Notes: generated by a model from the sequence alone, not told the origin. Positions 1-8,227 are shown, counted from the stretch's first letter. The stretch: DNA of 42,506 nt from a candidate division WWE3 bacterium (GCA_943354835.1 CALRDH010000006.1:1-42506), one strand, 5' to 3'. A program made the numbers and translations.

Positions 1-48
1 GAAGAGGTCTTTGAAAAAGTGTTTGGTGATGATATTGTCTCTAAGTAA
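1..48 (+). CDS. C-terminal end of an upstream protein (partial)
   Basis: Frame 1 is open from the first base and stops with TAA at 46-48, one base before the recR start. It encodes 15 residues ending FEKVFGDDIVSK. Genes just upstream of recR are commonly dnaX or ybaB, and this tail would suit a DnaX C-terminus, but 15 residues are too few to decide. The close spacing suggests co-transcription with recR. Confidence 0.45.
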   Translation, partial: EEVFEKVFGDDIVSK

Positions 49-49
49 T

Positions 50-664
50 ATGAATTTGCCAAAATCTCTTCAAAATGTTGTAGATGCGTTTTCTTCTTTG
101 CCAGGTATTGGGCCTAAAAGTGCTCAAAGATTAGCTTTTTATTTACTTCGAATGCCAAAAGATGACGTTTTAAGATTTTCAAAAGCTTTGATTGATCTTA
201 AAGAAAAGACTCAAATCTGTAGTACGTGTTTTAATGTCGGTGATTCTGATTTATGTGAAGTGTGTGGCGACTTTACGCGCGATCGAAAAATGGTTTGCGT
301 CGTCGAATCGCCTCTTGATGTTTTAGCTCTCGAAAAAACAAACTATAAAGGAATTTACCACGTTCTACATGGTGTAATAAATCCTATTGCCGGCATAGGT
401 CCTGAAGAAATTTTTATAGGGCAACTATTTGACCGTCTGTCTGATTCTAATTCAGGCATTACTGAAGTCATTCTTGCAAATAATACTTCACTTGAAGGTG
501 AATCCACAGCAATTTATATTCATAATGAAATTAAAAAGAAACATGGAAATAATATACGCGTAAGTCGAATAGGAAAGGGACTTCCAATTGGCGCTGATAT
601 TGAATATGCTGATGAGGGAACGTTAAACGATGCACTCCGTGGACGAATAAACTATAGTGCCTGA
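50..664 (+). CDS. recR: Recombination mediator protein RecR
   Basis: RecR works with RecO (and RecF) to load RecA on gapped DNA in recombinational repair. The 204-residue protein has the family architecture in order: a helix-hairpin-helix around LPGIGPKSAQRLAFYLL (about 18-34), a four-cysteine zinc finger (CSTC...CEVC, about 57-72), a Toprim domain beginning VCVVESPLDVLAL, and the conserved C-terminal segment GLPIGADIEYADEGTL. I chose the ATG at 50 because homologues begin close to this point (MNLPKSLQ). An upstream in-frame start at 11 would overlap the preceding reading frame and add 13 residues that do not look like RecR. It follows the previous frame by one base, so it is probably translationally coupled. 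Confidence 0.95.
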   Translation: MNLPKSLQNVVDAFSSLPGIGPKSAQRLAFYLLRMPKDDVLRFSKALIDLKEKTQICSTCFNVGDSDLCEVCGDFTRDRKMVCVVESPLDVLALEKTNYKGIYHVLHGVINPIAGIGPEEIFIGQLFDRLSDSNSGITEVILANNTSLEGESTAIYIHNEIKKKHGNNIRVSRIGKGLPIGADIEYADEGTLNDALRGRINYSA

Positions 665-677
665 TTCAAGTTAATTG

Positions 678-707
678 TTGACAGGCGTACGCTATGTACA
701 CTAGACT
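678..707 (+). promoter_or_regulatory. Promoter of the first toxin-antitoxin operon
   Basis: A perfect -35 TTGACA (678-683) and a -10 TAGACT (702-707) are separated by 18 bp. The -10 ends 6 nt before the ATG at 714, so transcription should begin at or next to the start codon and give a leaderless mRNA. No Shine-Dalgarno is visible. Confidence 0.75.
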
Positions 708-713
708 CCACTT

Positions 714-992
714 ATGTCTACAGTAGTAATGAATTCAACTGAAGTAAGAAAGAACTTTTTTGCGATACTTGATCGTGTTGTAAATGACGGTGTTGAAGTT
801 ATTGTCGAAAACAAGAATTTGAATAGTAATGTTCGAATAATTGTTGATAAGCTGAAAGTTAAGAAGAAAAAATCTCAAGCCAATATTCTAGAGGGCCTTT
901 ATGGTTCCTTAAAGTCTGAAATCCCTTATAATCCCGATGAAACTACTTTGGCTCATGAACTTTACGCTAAATCTTTTCTTGACAAAAAATGA
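714..992 (+). CDS. Phd/YefM-like antitoxin
   Basis: This 92-residue protein starts with the pattern of Phd/YefM antitoxins (MNSTEVRKNFFAILDRVVNDGVEVIV at 6-31), the N-terminal DNA-binding fold that represses the operon. A lysine-rich linker and a C-terminal segment that would wrap the toxin follow. Its stop overlaps the start of the PIN-domain gene by four bases (ATGA at 989-992), typical of an antitoxin/toxin pair. The family assignment rests on the N-terminal pattern and the context. The C-terminal half is not recognisable, so it could belong to a neighbouring antitoxin family. Confidence 0.7.
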   Translation: MSTVVMNSTEVRKNFFAILDRVVNDGVEVIVENKNLNSNVRIIVDKLKVKKKKSQANILEGLYGSLKSEIPYNPDETTLAHELYAKSFLDKK

Positions 993-1396
993 AATATTTC
1001 ATAGATGCAAATGTAATTTTAAGATTTTTACTCAAGGATCACGAAGAATATTCACAAAAGGCAAAAGTCATTTTTGAAGAAATAAGAAAAGAGAAAGCTT
1101 TAGGATTAGTTAATTCGCTAGTTATACATGAGGTTTTATATGTTTCAGTCAATGTATATGGATTGGGAAGGACGATTGTCGTTTCTAAATTAATTGCATT
1201 GTTGGAGTTAGAAAATTTAGAGGTTTTAGACTTAGGTAAGGAAGATCTTATTGAAGTATTAAATTCGTTCTCAAAGCTAAAAATTGATTTCCCTGATTTA
1301 GTATATGCAAAGGTTTGCGAAAATAATAAAATGGCGATAATCTCTTTTGATCATCATTTTGATAAATTGAGTGTAAAGCGAGTTGAAAATATATAA
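989..1396 (+). CDS. PIN-domain ribonuclease toxin (VapC-like)
   Basis: VapC-type toxins are Mg-dependent RNases that cut tRNA or rRNA when released from their antitoxin. This 135-residue protein carries the PIN acidic residues: D6 in FIDANVIL, E48 in VIHEV, the aspartate of IDFPDLVYA and that of ISFDHHFD. The start overlaps the antitoxin stop. Its TAA (1394-1396) lies one base before the cysS ATG, so toxin, antitoxin and cysteinyl-tRNA synthetase probably share a transcript. Confidence 0.85.
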   Translation: MKYFIDANVILRFLLKDHEEYSQKAKVIFEEIRKEKALGLVNSLVIHEVLYVSVNVYGLGRTIVVSKLIALLELENLEVLDLGKEDLIEVLNSFSKLKIDFPDLVYAKVCENNKMAIISFDHHFDKLSVKRVENI

Positions 1397-1397
1397 T

Positions 1398-2834
1398 ATG
1401 AAATTTTATAATTCTTTGTCACGAAAAGAAGAAGAATTTGTTCCAATAAATCCTTTACATGTTGGTATGTATACTTGCGGACCAACAATTTACAGCTTTC
1501 CTACAATAGGGAATTGGAGAACTTATACATTATCCGATCTAACTTTCCGTACACTTAAATATTTTGGATATGAAGTTCGTCATGTAATGAATTTGACTGA
1601 TGTTGGACATTTAAGTGGTGATAATCTAGGAGATTCAAGTACTGGGGAAGACCGTATGGCAAAGGCCGCCGAAAAGGAAGGCGTTGATGCGTGGTCTATT
1701 GCAGGTAAGTACGGCCGGGATTTCCTTGATTCGATGAGCCTTTTGAATATTAATATGCCTGATGTTATTGCAAAAGCAACAGATCACGTTCCAGAACAGA
1801 TTGCATTAATCGAATCAATTGAAAAAAAAGGATATGCATACAAAACAACTGACGGCGTTTATTTTGACGTTGCTAAGTATGAGTCAGACGGAAATACTTA
1901 TGGTGAGCTTTCAACTCTAGATGTAATTAAAGAAGGCGCTCGTGTTGAAGCAAATCTTGAGAAAAAGGATCCTCGTGATTTTGCTTTGTGGAAATTTTTT
2001 GCAAAAGGTCAAAAACGTCACAATATGGAATGGGAATCGCCTTGGGGAATGGGTTTTCCTGGTTGGCATATAGAATGTAGCGCTATGAGCATGAAGTATT
2101 TAGGAGATCAATTTGAGGTTCATTTAGGTGGCGAAGATTTAAGAAGCACGCATCATCCGAATGAGATTGCTCAAAGTGAATGTGCGACTGGTCATAAACC
2201 TTTTGTTAAATATTGGATACATGGAGCATTTTTATTAGTCGATGGCGGAAGAATGGGGAAGAGTCTTGGAAATGCATACTCAATTCATGACATTATGAAT
2301 AAAGGTTATGATCCTTTGTCTTTAAGATATTTTTATTTAAGTGGCCATTACCGCAAGCAAATTAACTTTACATGGGAAGCATTAGATAGTGCACAAAATG
2401 GACTCAATCGTTTGCGAAAAGAAGTCGCGAAGTTAGGTTTTTCGGAACTCGACATGGTCGTTGGTGGTGATAATGAGTACAAAAAATCCTTTGAAAAAGC
2501 CTTAAGCGACGATCTAAACATGCCAGAAGCCCTTGCGGTCTTATGGAAATTACTTGGCGACGAAAATGTTTCACTTTCAGATAAAGCATCCCTTGTAATT
2601 TCATTTGATCAGGTTCTTGGTTTAAAACTCGTACAAGAAGAAGTTTCTGATTTAGACGAATCACTTTCTATAGATCAACTTCCAAGTGAAGTTCAACAAT
2701 TAATTAAAGATCGTGAAGAATTTAGGAAACAAAAAAATTGGGAAGAGGCGGATGCAGTAAGAAATAAAATAAGTGATTTTGGTTATGATATCAAGGATAC
2801 TTCTGACGGACTGATTATTAAGCCCCTATCTTAA
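1398..2834 (+). CDS. cysS: Cysteinyl-tRNA synthetase
   Basis: CysRS attaches cysteine to tRNA-Cys. The protein has 478 residues, near the usual length. Zinc ligands are expected at C27 (MYTCGPT), C227 (WHIECSAMS), H252/253 and E256 (GGEDLRSTHHPNEIAQSE). The class I HIGH signature reads TIGN (36-39) instead of HIGN/HIGH, and the KMSKS loop reads RMGKSLGN (285-292). TIGN is the normal form in bacterial TrpRS, so it is probably functional here. The ATG at 1398 fits family starts (MKFYNSL); a TTG at 1383 in the same frame would overlap the toxin gene. The 3' end overlaps ychF on the opposite strand by 17 bp. Confidence 0.95.
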   Translation: MKFYNSLSRKEEEFVPINPLHVGMYTCGPTIYSFPTIGNWRTYTLSDLTFRTLKYFGYEVRHVMNLTDVGHLSGDNLGDSSTGEDRMAKAAEKEGVDAWSIAGKYGRDFLDSMSLLNINMPDVIAKATDHVPEQIALIESIEKKGYAYKTTDGVYFDVAKYESDGNTYGELSTLDVIKEGARVEANLEKKDPRDFALWKFFAKGQKRHNMEWESPWGMGFPGWHIECSAMSMKYLGDQFEVHLGGEDLRSTHHPNEIAQSECATGHKPFVKYWIHGAFLLVDGGRMGKSLGNAYSIHDIMNKGYDPLSLRYFYLSGHYRKQINFTWEALDSAQNGLNRLRKEVAKLGFSELDMVVGGDNEYKKSFEKALSDDLNMPEALAVLWKLLGDENVSLSDKASLVISFDQVLGLKLVQEEVSDLDESLSIDQLPSEVQQLIKDREEFRKQKNWEEADAVRNKISDFGYDIKDTSDGLIIKPLS

Positions 2835-3882
2835 ATTCGATTACGTCGCCGTCTTTGACTATGTATTCTTTGCCTTCTAGGCGAAGTTTTCCTGCATCTT
2901 TTGCACCTAGTTTAGATCCACAAGAAATATAATCATCAAAAGTTATTACTTCAGCTTTTATGAAGTTTTTTATAAAATCAGTATGAATTGCGCCGGATGC
3001 ATTTTGTGCATTTGTATTTGCTTTTATTTCCCATGCGCGAACTTCTTTTTCTCCAGCTGTTAGAAATGTAATTAGACCAAGTTTATGAAATGCGGACTTT
3101 ATTATCTTATCGAGTCCTGCTTCTTTAATTCCAAGATCAAATAGGTAAGCTTTTCTGTCAGTTGGGTCAAGTGATGAAAGTTCAGATTCCAGTTTTGCGT
3201 TTATGAAAATGACTGGCTTATCTTTAAAAGTTTGATCGTTTTGTGATTTTAGTCTTTCATCGGTTTCATCAACATTAAATACATAAACCATTTCCTTGTC
3301 TGTTAAAAGGAAAAGAGGCTTAATTATTTCTTCGTATTTAATCTTGTCTACGTGAGGACGCAATTCAATTGCAAGTTTTCCACTATTAAGGTGATCATAA
3401 TATTTCTGAAGAATTTCACTGGAATTTGATTTTACCTTCAATTGTTTTTCAATGCTTTCTAAATCTTTAATTATGAGCTCGCTATTTATGACCTCTGAAT
3501 CTGTATCTGGGTCTTTGCTGTGTTCTCGAATTATATTCGTATCTGAAAAATCACGGACAACATGCAAAATCATGTCCACTTCGCGAATGTTTGCTAAAAA
3601 TTGATTTCCAAGGCCTTCGCCTTTGCTTGCGCCAGCGACAAGTCCAGCAATATCAACAAACTCAATATTTGCATAAACCTTTGGCGGATTTACACCAGTG
3701 TTTTTTAATATAATTTCCGCAAGCTTTTCGAGTCGTTCATCGTAAACATCGACAACTCCAACATTGGGGTCAATCGTTGCGAATGGGTAATTCGCACTCA
3801 AAGCTTGCTCGCGTTTTAAAATAGCATTAAAAAGTGTAGATTTACCAACATTTGGCAATCCGACTATACCGACTTTTAACAT
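2818..3882 (-). CDS. ychF: Redox-regulated ATPase/GTPase YchF (Obg family)
   Basis: YchF is a universally conserved P-loop NTPase that prefers ATP and binds ribosomes. The 354-residue protein starts MLKVGIVGLPNVGKSTLFNAIL with the G1 loop at 8-16. It has the G3 motif DIAGLVAGASKGEGLGNQFL and the family-specific G4 variant NVDE in place of NKxD. The C-terminus carries the TGS domain, including GAIHTDFIKNFIKAEVI and KEYIVKDGDVIEFK. It converges with cysS and overlaps its last 17 bp. A TATAAT lies exactly 6 nt upstream of the ATG, so the mRNA is predicted to be leaderless. Confidence 0.95.
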   Translation of the reverse strand: MLKVGIVGLPNVGKSTLFNAILKREQALSANYPFATIDPNVGVVDVYDERLEKLAEIILKNTGVNPPKVYANIEFVDIAGLVAGASKGEGLGNQFLANIREVDMILHVVRDFSDTNIIREHSKDPDTDSEVINSELIIKDLESIEKQLKVKSNSSEILQKYYDHLNSGKLAIELRPHVDKIKYEEIIKPLFLLTDKEMVYVFNVDETDERLKSQNDQTFKDKPVIFINAKLESELSSLDPTDRKAYLFDLGIKEAGLDKIIKSAFHKLGLITFLTAGEKEVRAWEIKANTNAQNASGAIHTDFIKNFIKAEVITFDDYISCGSKLGAKDAGKLRLEGKEYIVKDGDVIEFKIGA

Positions 3883-3888
3883 TTTATG

Positions 3889-3894
3889 ATTATA
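3889..3894 (-). promoter_or_regulatory. -10 element of ychF
   Basis: On the minus strand the sequence reads TATAAT, then six bases, then the ychF ATG. No Shine-Dalgarno is present, so transcription should begin at the start codon. No convincing -35 is visible. Confidence 0.6.
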
Positions 3895-3937
3895 TCTTGT
3901 AATTCCAAGATGAAAAAGACTTTTGTTAGTAGTTGTC

Positions 3938-3943
3938 TATAAT
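3938..3943 (+). promoter_or_regulatory. -10 element of the rpsF operon
   Basis: A perfect TATAAT lies 8 nt before an ATG at 3952 that opens a 7-codon reading frame, and 28 nt before the rpsF ATG. Transcription should begin around 3950. Confidence 0.6.
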
Positions 3944-3951
3944 TTTGCTCC

Positions 3952-3975
3952 ATGTTATTATTTCGCTTGTTATGA
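3952..3975 (+). CDS. Possible 7-residue leader peptide coupled to rpsF
   Basis: The frame reads MLLFRLL followed by TGA. The TGA overlaps the rpsF start as ATGA (3972-3975). Because the predicted transcript begins at about the first base of this frame and rpsF has no Shine-Dalgarno, ribosomes may initiate here without a leader and re-initiate on rpsF. This is inference from geometry; the peptide itself has no recognisable feature. Confidence 0.3.
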   Translation: MLLFRLL

Positions 3976-4262
3976 ATACATACGAAGCAATGATCATTTT
4001 TAAGCCAGAGCTAAAAGATGATGAAATCAAGAAAAATATAAAAGATATCAACGGCAAAGTTTCTACTTTTGGTGGAAAAATTTTGACCGAAGATAATTGG
4101 GGAATGAAGAATTTTGCTTATGAAATGGATAAAAAGATAAAAGGTTATTATTACATTTCAACATTTGAATTAGATTCCCTTAAAGTTTCAGATCTTACCA
4201 CATGGATAAATCTTCAAAACGAAGGCGTTTTAAGAAGTATGATAACGGTTATTAGTAAATAA
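3972..4262 (+). CDS. rpsF: 30S ribosomal protein bS6
   Basis: bS6 binds the central domain of 16S rRNA together with bS18. The 96-residue protein starts MNTYEAMIIFKPELKDDEI and has the core GGKILTEDNWGMKNFAYEMDKKIKGYYYISTFEL typical of bS6. I chose the ATG at 3972 because the N-terminus then matches the family; the longer frame from 3933 includes promoter sequence. It leads the rpsF-ssb-rpsR cluster, and bS6, SSB and bS18 are often encoded together. The usual fourth member, rplI, is not present downstream. Confidence 0.93.
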   Translation: MNTYEAMIIFKPELKDDEIKKNIKDINGKVSTFGGKILTEDNWGMKNFAYEMDKKIKGYYYISTFELDSLKVSDLTTWINLQNEGVLRSMITVISK

Positions 4263-4333
4263 GATTCATTTTGGTAATAAAAATTTTAGAAACTTTTAAT
4301 TTTGTTGTGGTAAATTCAGATAAGTACTTTAGT

Positions 4334-4360
4334 TAGAATTTTGAAAGGTAAAGAGGAAGT
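4334..4360 (+). promoter_or_regulatory. Probable -10 and strong Shine-Dalgarno of ssb
   Basis: TAGAAT at 4334-4339 could act as a -10. AAAGAGGAAG (4351-4360) is a clear Shine-Dalgarno 4-8 nt before the ssb ATG. Most other genes here lack one, so ssb is an exception with a conventional leader. Confidence 0.5.
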
Positions 4361-4363
4361 AAA

Positions 4364-4873
4364 ATGGCTACAAGATCATTAAATAAAGTTCAATTGATTG
4401 GTAATTTAACAAGAGATGTTGAATTAAGATACACAGCAGGGGGAGTTCCTGTTGCAACATTTGGAATCGCTACAAATCGTTCATATAATGATGCAAGCGG
4501 AAATGCTGTCGAAACAGCCGAGTTTACAAATTTAGTTGCATGGTCAAAGCTCGCAGAAATTTGTTCGCAATTACTTAAAAAGGGAACAAAGATTTATATA
4601 GAAGGAAGACTCCAAACTTCAAAGTGGGATGACAAAGAAACTGGAAAACCAATGCAAAGAGTCGAAGTTGTTATAAATGATATGATTATACTTTCACAAC
4701 CAGGTGGGGCATCAGCAAATGGGGCAGGTGCAGTAGCAGATACAACAACTCATACCGCAACATCAAATTCAGACGCAAGCGATATGGGCCAGGCAGTTGA
4801 TTTAAATGATTTAGATTTAGGTGATCCAGTAGACAGCTCATCAGTTCAAAATAGTTCAGATACTCCATTTTAA
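4364..4873 (+). CDS. ssb: Single-stranded DNA-binding protein
   Basis: SSB coats single-stranded DNA during replication and repair. The 169-residue protein has an N-terminal OB-fold (about 1-110) with the family pattern LNKVQLIGNLTRDVELRYT, FTNLVAWSKLAEIC and GTKIYIEGRLQTSKWDD. A flexible Gly/Ala/Ser/Asp linker and a short acidic end SDTPF follow. The end corresponds to the protein-docking tip (DDDIPF in E. coli), though with fewer acidic residues. It lies between rpsF and rpsR as in many bacteria and has its own Shine-Dalgarno. Confidence 0.95.
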   Translation: MATRSLNKVQLIGNLTRDVELRYTAGGVPVATFGIATNRSYNDASGNAVETAEFTNLVAWSKLAEICSQLLKKGTKIYIEGRLQTSKWDDKETGKPMQRVEVVINDMIILSQPGGASANGAGAVADTTTHTATSNSDASDMGQAVDLNDLDLGDPVDSSSVQNSSDTPF

Positions 4874-4878
4874 TATAT

Positions 4879-5139
4879 ATGGCAAAAAGTAATAGCTCAA
4901 AAAAACCTGCTGTTAGAAGAGTAATTAGAAAAATTGAAGATTCTTCTGTAATTAATGTTAAAGATATTGATTATAAAAATGTTTCAATTCTAAAGAAATT
5001 TATAGGAGCAAGAGAAAAGATAATGTCTAGAAAAGATTCTGGTTTAAGTGCAAAAAAACAGAGAAAATTACAAGTCGAGATTAAAAAGGCTAGGATAATG
5101 GGTTTATTGCCTTTTACAGATCGACACGCATTGAGTTAA
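4879..5139 (+). CDS. rpsR: 30S ribosomal protein bS18
   Basis: bS18 pairs with bS6 on the small subunit. The 86-residue protein contains the conserved region DIDYKNVSILKKFI, the basic segment REKIMSRKDSGLSAKKQRKLQVEIKKARIMGLLPFT and a short tail. It begins five bases after the ssb stop, with no space for a promoter, so it is co-transcribed. No rplI (bL9) follows. Confidence 0.93.
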   Translation: MAKSNSSKKPAVRRVIRKIEDSSVINVKDIDYKNVSILKKFIGAREKIMSRKDSGLSAKKQRKLQVEIKKARIMGLLPFTDRHALS

Positions 5140-5148
5140 ACTTAGAAC

Positions 5149-6066
5149 ATGATTCTGCCCGTTTATATTTCTGGATATCGACTTCACTGCTTGATTGTTC
5201 AAGAGGAGCCATTTGAAGTTTTAAGTACCTTTGGATATAAATTTCCTTTTGTATCAGACTATTCGAACTCATTTATAACAAGAAACAAACTTGTAGAAGC
5301 GATTTCTTCTATAACAAAGGTTAAAAAACTGGATATTTCTGACCTACTTATTATTTCCGACTCAAAACAAGTAAATAATATTGACGTAAACTTCCAAATT
5401 AGTGATGTTATTTCCGATCTGCCTTATTTATTCTGTGTTTTAGGTCCATATAGTCAATCTGATTTGTCTGGATTATCAAAAGATGAGATTAACCATTTCA
5501 TGACAAAAACCTATCTACGTGAAGACCTTGACGAAGAAATCAGATTAAAGATAGACACATATAAAATAAAAAACTTTTTTAAGGAGAATTCAAAAAAACT
5601 TAAGACGTTCGAGAATGTCGTCGTTTGCAATGATTTTGCAAGTGAGAAATACAAACAAAAACTAAAAGACGTCTTTTTGTCACAGTTTGCTTCAAATATT
5701 GAAACATATGGTTCGTTTGGAATAACTTTCGATTATGACTATAAGGAAGTTTTAAAATTCGGATTTCTTAAAAGTAAAAATACAGATATTAAAAAATATT
5801 TGTCTACAGCTCACGAACTTCCAGAAACCAAAGTCCTTTTTGCGCATGGCGCATTAACTGCCGAAATTTCCATTATAGATATTAAATCAAAAACAAAATT
5901 AGAAGATAGGGAAATCAATATAAAGTCGGATTCTGAGAATATAATAGAAATCCCTACGGAAAGTTATGCAAAGTTAAGGCTGACTGGAAATAAAGTACAT
6001 TTCGCTTGCGAACTTCATGCAGGACAAGATGGAATCATTATTTATAGCAAAGGGGACGCAATATGA
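5149..6066 (+). CDS. Protein of unknown function, coupled to the next gene
   Basis: I do not recognise this 305-residue protein. It has no signal peptide or membrane segment. The C-terminal part has alternating hydrophobic strands (KVLFAHGALTAEISIIDI and KVHFACELHAGQDGIIIYSKGDAI) that suggest a beta-rich domain. Its stop overlaps the next start as ATGA (6063-6066), so the two are translated together and may form a complex. A TAAACT 6 nt before the ATG could be a -10 for a leaderless transcript, but the gene also lies only 9 bp after rpsR. Confidence 0.75.
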   Translation: MILPVYISGYRLHCLIVQEEPFEVLSTFGYKFPFVSDYSNSFITRNKLVEAISSITKVKKLDISDLLIISDSKQVNNIDVNFQISDVISDLPYLFCVLGPYSQSDLSGLSKDEINHFMTKTYLREDLDEEIRLKIDTYKIKNFFKENSKKLKTFENVVVCNDFASEKYKQKLKDVFLSQFASNIETYGSFGITFDYDYKEVLKFGFLKSKNTDIKKYLSTAHELPETKVLFAHGALTAEISIIDIKSKTKLEDREINIKSDSENIIEIPTESYAKLRLTGNKVHFACELHAGQDGIIIYSKGDAI

Positions 6067-6884
6067 TAAAAGAAGGTCAAGTAACATTCAATTCATCAAC
6101 TTTTTATTTGTTTGAAATCCCCTTTGGATATCTGTCAGTCGTAAAAGAAGGCGACAAAGTCAAAAGTGGCGAACAACTTATCGTTTTGGATAAAAAAAAT
6201 GAAACAGTTTTTATCGAAAGTTTTGGCGAGATTGTTGTAAAAAAAGATGATGTTGTTAAACCCGGAGATATTTTGTGTAAACGCAAAGGTGTTTTAAAAA
6301 ACGAGAACATGAAAGCCGAGATTAATGGAACAGTCTCTTCTATAAATGACAATGTCATAGAAATTAAAATGTATAGTGCGGAAACGCAGTTATTAGATAT
6401 TCAAATGCAATCACAATTTGATGCAAAAATTGAAAAAGTAGAAAATGGCAAAATAGTTCTTAGCTTTCCAGCACTACAGCTAAATTTACTTACATCAAAA
6501 GGCGCATCGTCTCTTGGGACTTTTTCATATATTCCTTTACAGGAACTAAGCAAAATAACTAAGACAAAAGGTAAAGACAACGATTTATTTGGGGAATCGA
6601 TAATTCTTACGAGTCATAGTTCAGTTGATTTGTATCCAAAACTTTCAGCTTTGGGTGTAAATGGTTTGATATCAAACTCCGTTGACTTTGAAGTTTATGA
6701 TAAAGCTTCTGTACTTGAAGTGCCGTTTGGTGTAATTAGTGGTTTTGGTGACTTGCTAGAAGACGAGACTCTTGTAAAATGGTTTAAGTCAATTGAGGGT
6801 CAGAAGGTTTGGTTTGATGCAAATTTCAATCGATTAGTTGTTCCTACCAGTAAATGCCCAACTTGGATAAAAGCAAAGGTATGA
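6063..6884 (+). CDS. Unknown protein with tandem barrel-sandwich (lipoyl-like) segments
   Basis: The 273-residue protein begins with two repeats of a lipoyl/biotinyl-like beta pattern: VVKEGDKVKSGEQLIVLDKK (about 27-46) and VVKKDDVVKPGDILCKRKG (about 59-77). A third beta segment follows (KAEINGTVSSINDNVIEIK). None has the MKM/DKA lysine for a cofactor, so it is probably a structural barrel-sandwich hybrid. The C-terminal half (LSALGVNGLISNS, EVPFGVISGFGDLLEDETL) looks like a separate alpha/beta domain. It overlaps both neighbours by four bases (ATGA at each end), so it sits in a tightly coupled operon. The function is unknown. Confidence 0.75.
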   Translation: MIKEGQVTFNSSTFYLFEIPFGYLSVVKEGDKVKSGEQLIVLDKKNETVFIESFGEIVVKKDDVVKPGDILCKRKGVLKNENMKAEINGTVSSINDNVIEIKMYSAETQLLDIQMQSQFDAKIEKVENGKIVLSFPALQLNLLTSKGASSLGTFSYIPLQELSKITKTKGKDNDLFGESIILTSHSSVDLYPKLSALGVNGLISNSVDFEVYDKASVLEVPFGVISGFGDLLEDETLVKWFKSIEGQKVWFDANFNRLVVPTSKCPTWIKAKV

Positions 6885-8227
6885 AAATATTTAAACTCAC
6901 ACAATCTGTTATATCAACGATATTACTAATTCTTATAGGCGTTTTTGCTGGATATTATTTTGGCGTAAGAGGGTATGAGGTCGATATTAAAACCGGAGTT
7001 TCTAATGTAAAAGTATTAAATAAGGAAAACACACTTTCACAGAATGTCGACTTTGCAAGGTTTTGGGAAGTTTGGGAATTGATTAACAGTAAGCATATTA
7101 AAAAACCAATTAATCAGTCTGATTTGGTAAAAGGTGCCATAAATGGAATGATTGCTTCTATTGGCGATCCTTATACTTCATATTTTGACGCACCAGAAAA
7201 CAAAGAAGTAATGAATTCCTTAAATGGATTATATGAAGGAATCGGCGCTCAACTTGGTTTTAACGAGGGTGGGCAACTTATTATTGTTGCTCCACTTGAT
7301 GGATCTCCGGCTCTTAATGCAGGTGTAAAATCTGGCGATCGTATTATAAATATTGAAGGTGTAAGTACAGCAGGTATGTCAATTGAATCAGCAGTAGAAA
7401 AAATAAGAGGGAAGGCAGGAACTACAATCGCACTCCTTATTGGACGAGACGGAACAGAAGAACCATTCGAAATTAAAATTACTAGAGATACGATAAAATT
7501 GGCAAGCGTTACATGGAAAGATAAAGGCGATGGTATTGCTTATATAAGACTTTCTAGATTTGGTGCAGAGACAAACAATGAATGGACAAAGTCAGTTAAT
7601 GAAATTGTTTCTCAAATGCCAAATCTCAAAGGTGTGATTTTAGATGTTAGGGATAATCCAGGAGGATTTTTGGATAGTGCGGTTTTTATTTCTTCAGAAT
7701 TTGTTAATGATGGAATAGTTGTTAAAGAAGATGTTTCAGATGGTACGGCTCAAACTTTTAAAGCTGACCATAAAGGATTATTTGCGGATCAAAATCTAAG
7801 AGTTGTTGTTTTGGTTAATAAAGGATCCGCATCGGCATCTGAAATTGTTGCAGGTGCGTTAAAAGAAAGGCGAGGAGCCGTAATTGTTGGTCAAAGATCT
7901 TTTGGGAAAGGTACAGTTCAAAAATCAGAAGAATTTTCTGATGGAGCATCTTTACACGTTACGATAGCAAAATGGTTGACTCCTGATAATAACTGGATAG
8001 ATAAACACAATTCTGAATTTAAAGACAGTGTTTATAATGAAGTGAAAGACGGCAAAGACATAATTGGTGGTATAAAGCCAGATTTTATTGTTGAAATATC
8101 AGATGAAGACATTAAGGCTGAAAAAGATCCACAATTAGATAAATCAATAGAGGTTGTAAATAATGCTGATTTATTTAAATCAGGCTTACTTTTCAAGATA
8201 CTTGAACAAATAAATGTCCGATATTAA
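6881..8227 (+). CDS. S41 family C-terminal processing protease (CtpA-like)
   Basis: S41 proteases cut unfolded or tagged proteins at the cell envelope with a Ser-Lys dyad. The 448-residue protein has one N-terminal membrane anchor (about 8-28), a PDZ domain (about 115-200, LYEGIGAQLGF...SGDRIINIEG) and the peptidase domain. Visible landmarks are LDVRDNPGG (254-262), the serine loop NKGSASASE (313-321) and the lysine loop QRSFGKGTVQ with K343. The ATG at 6881 overlaps the preceding stop; an upstream in-frame start at 6854 would lengthen the overlap without any match to the family. The next gene is a second envelope protease. Confidence 0.92.
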   Translation: MKIFKLTQSVISTILLILIGVFAGYYFGVRGYEVDIKTGVSNVKVLNKENTLSQNVDFARFWEVWELINSKHIKKPINQSDLVKGAINGMIASIGDPYTSYFDAPENKEVMNSLNGLYEGIGAQLGFNEGGQLIIVAPLDGSPALNAGVKSGDRIINIEGVSTAGMSIESAVEKIRGKAGTTIALLIGRDGTEEPFEIKITRDTIKLASVTWKDKGDGIAYIRLSRFGAETNNEWTKSVNEIVSQMPNLKGVILDVRDNPGGFLDSAVFISSEFVNDGIVVKEDVSDGTAQTFKADHKGLFADQNLRVVVLVNKGSASASEIVAGALKERRGAVIVGQRSFGKGTVQKSEEFSDGASLHVTIAKWLTPDNNWIDKHNSEFKDSVYNEVKDGKDIIGGIKPDFIVEISDEDIKAEKDPQLDKSIEVVNNADLFKSGLLFKILEQINVRY

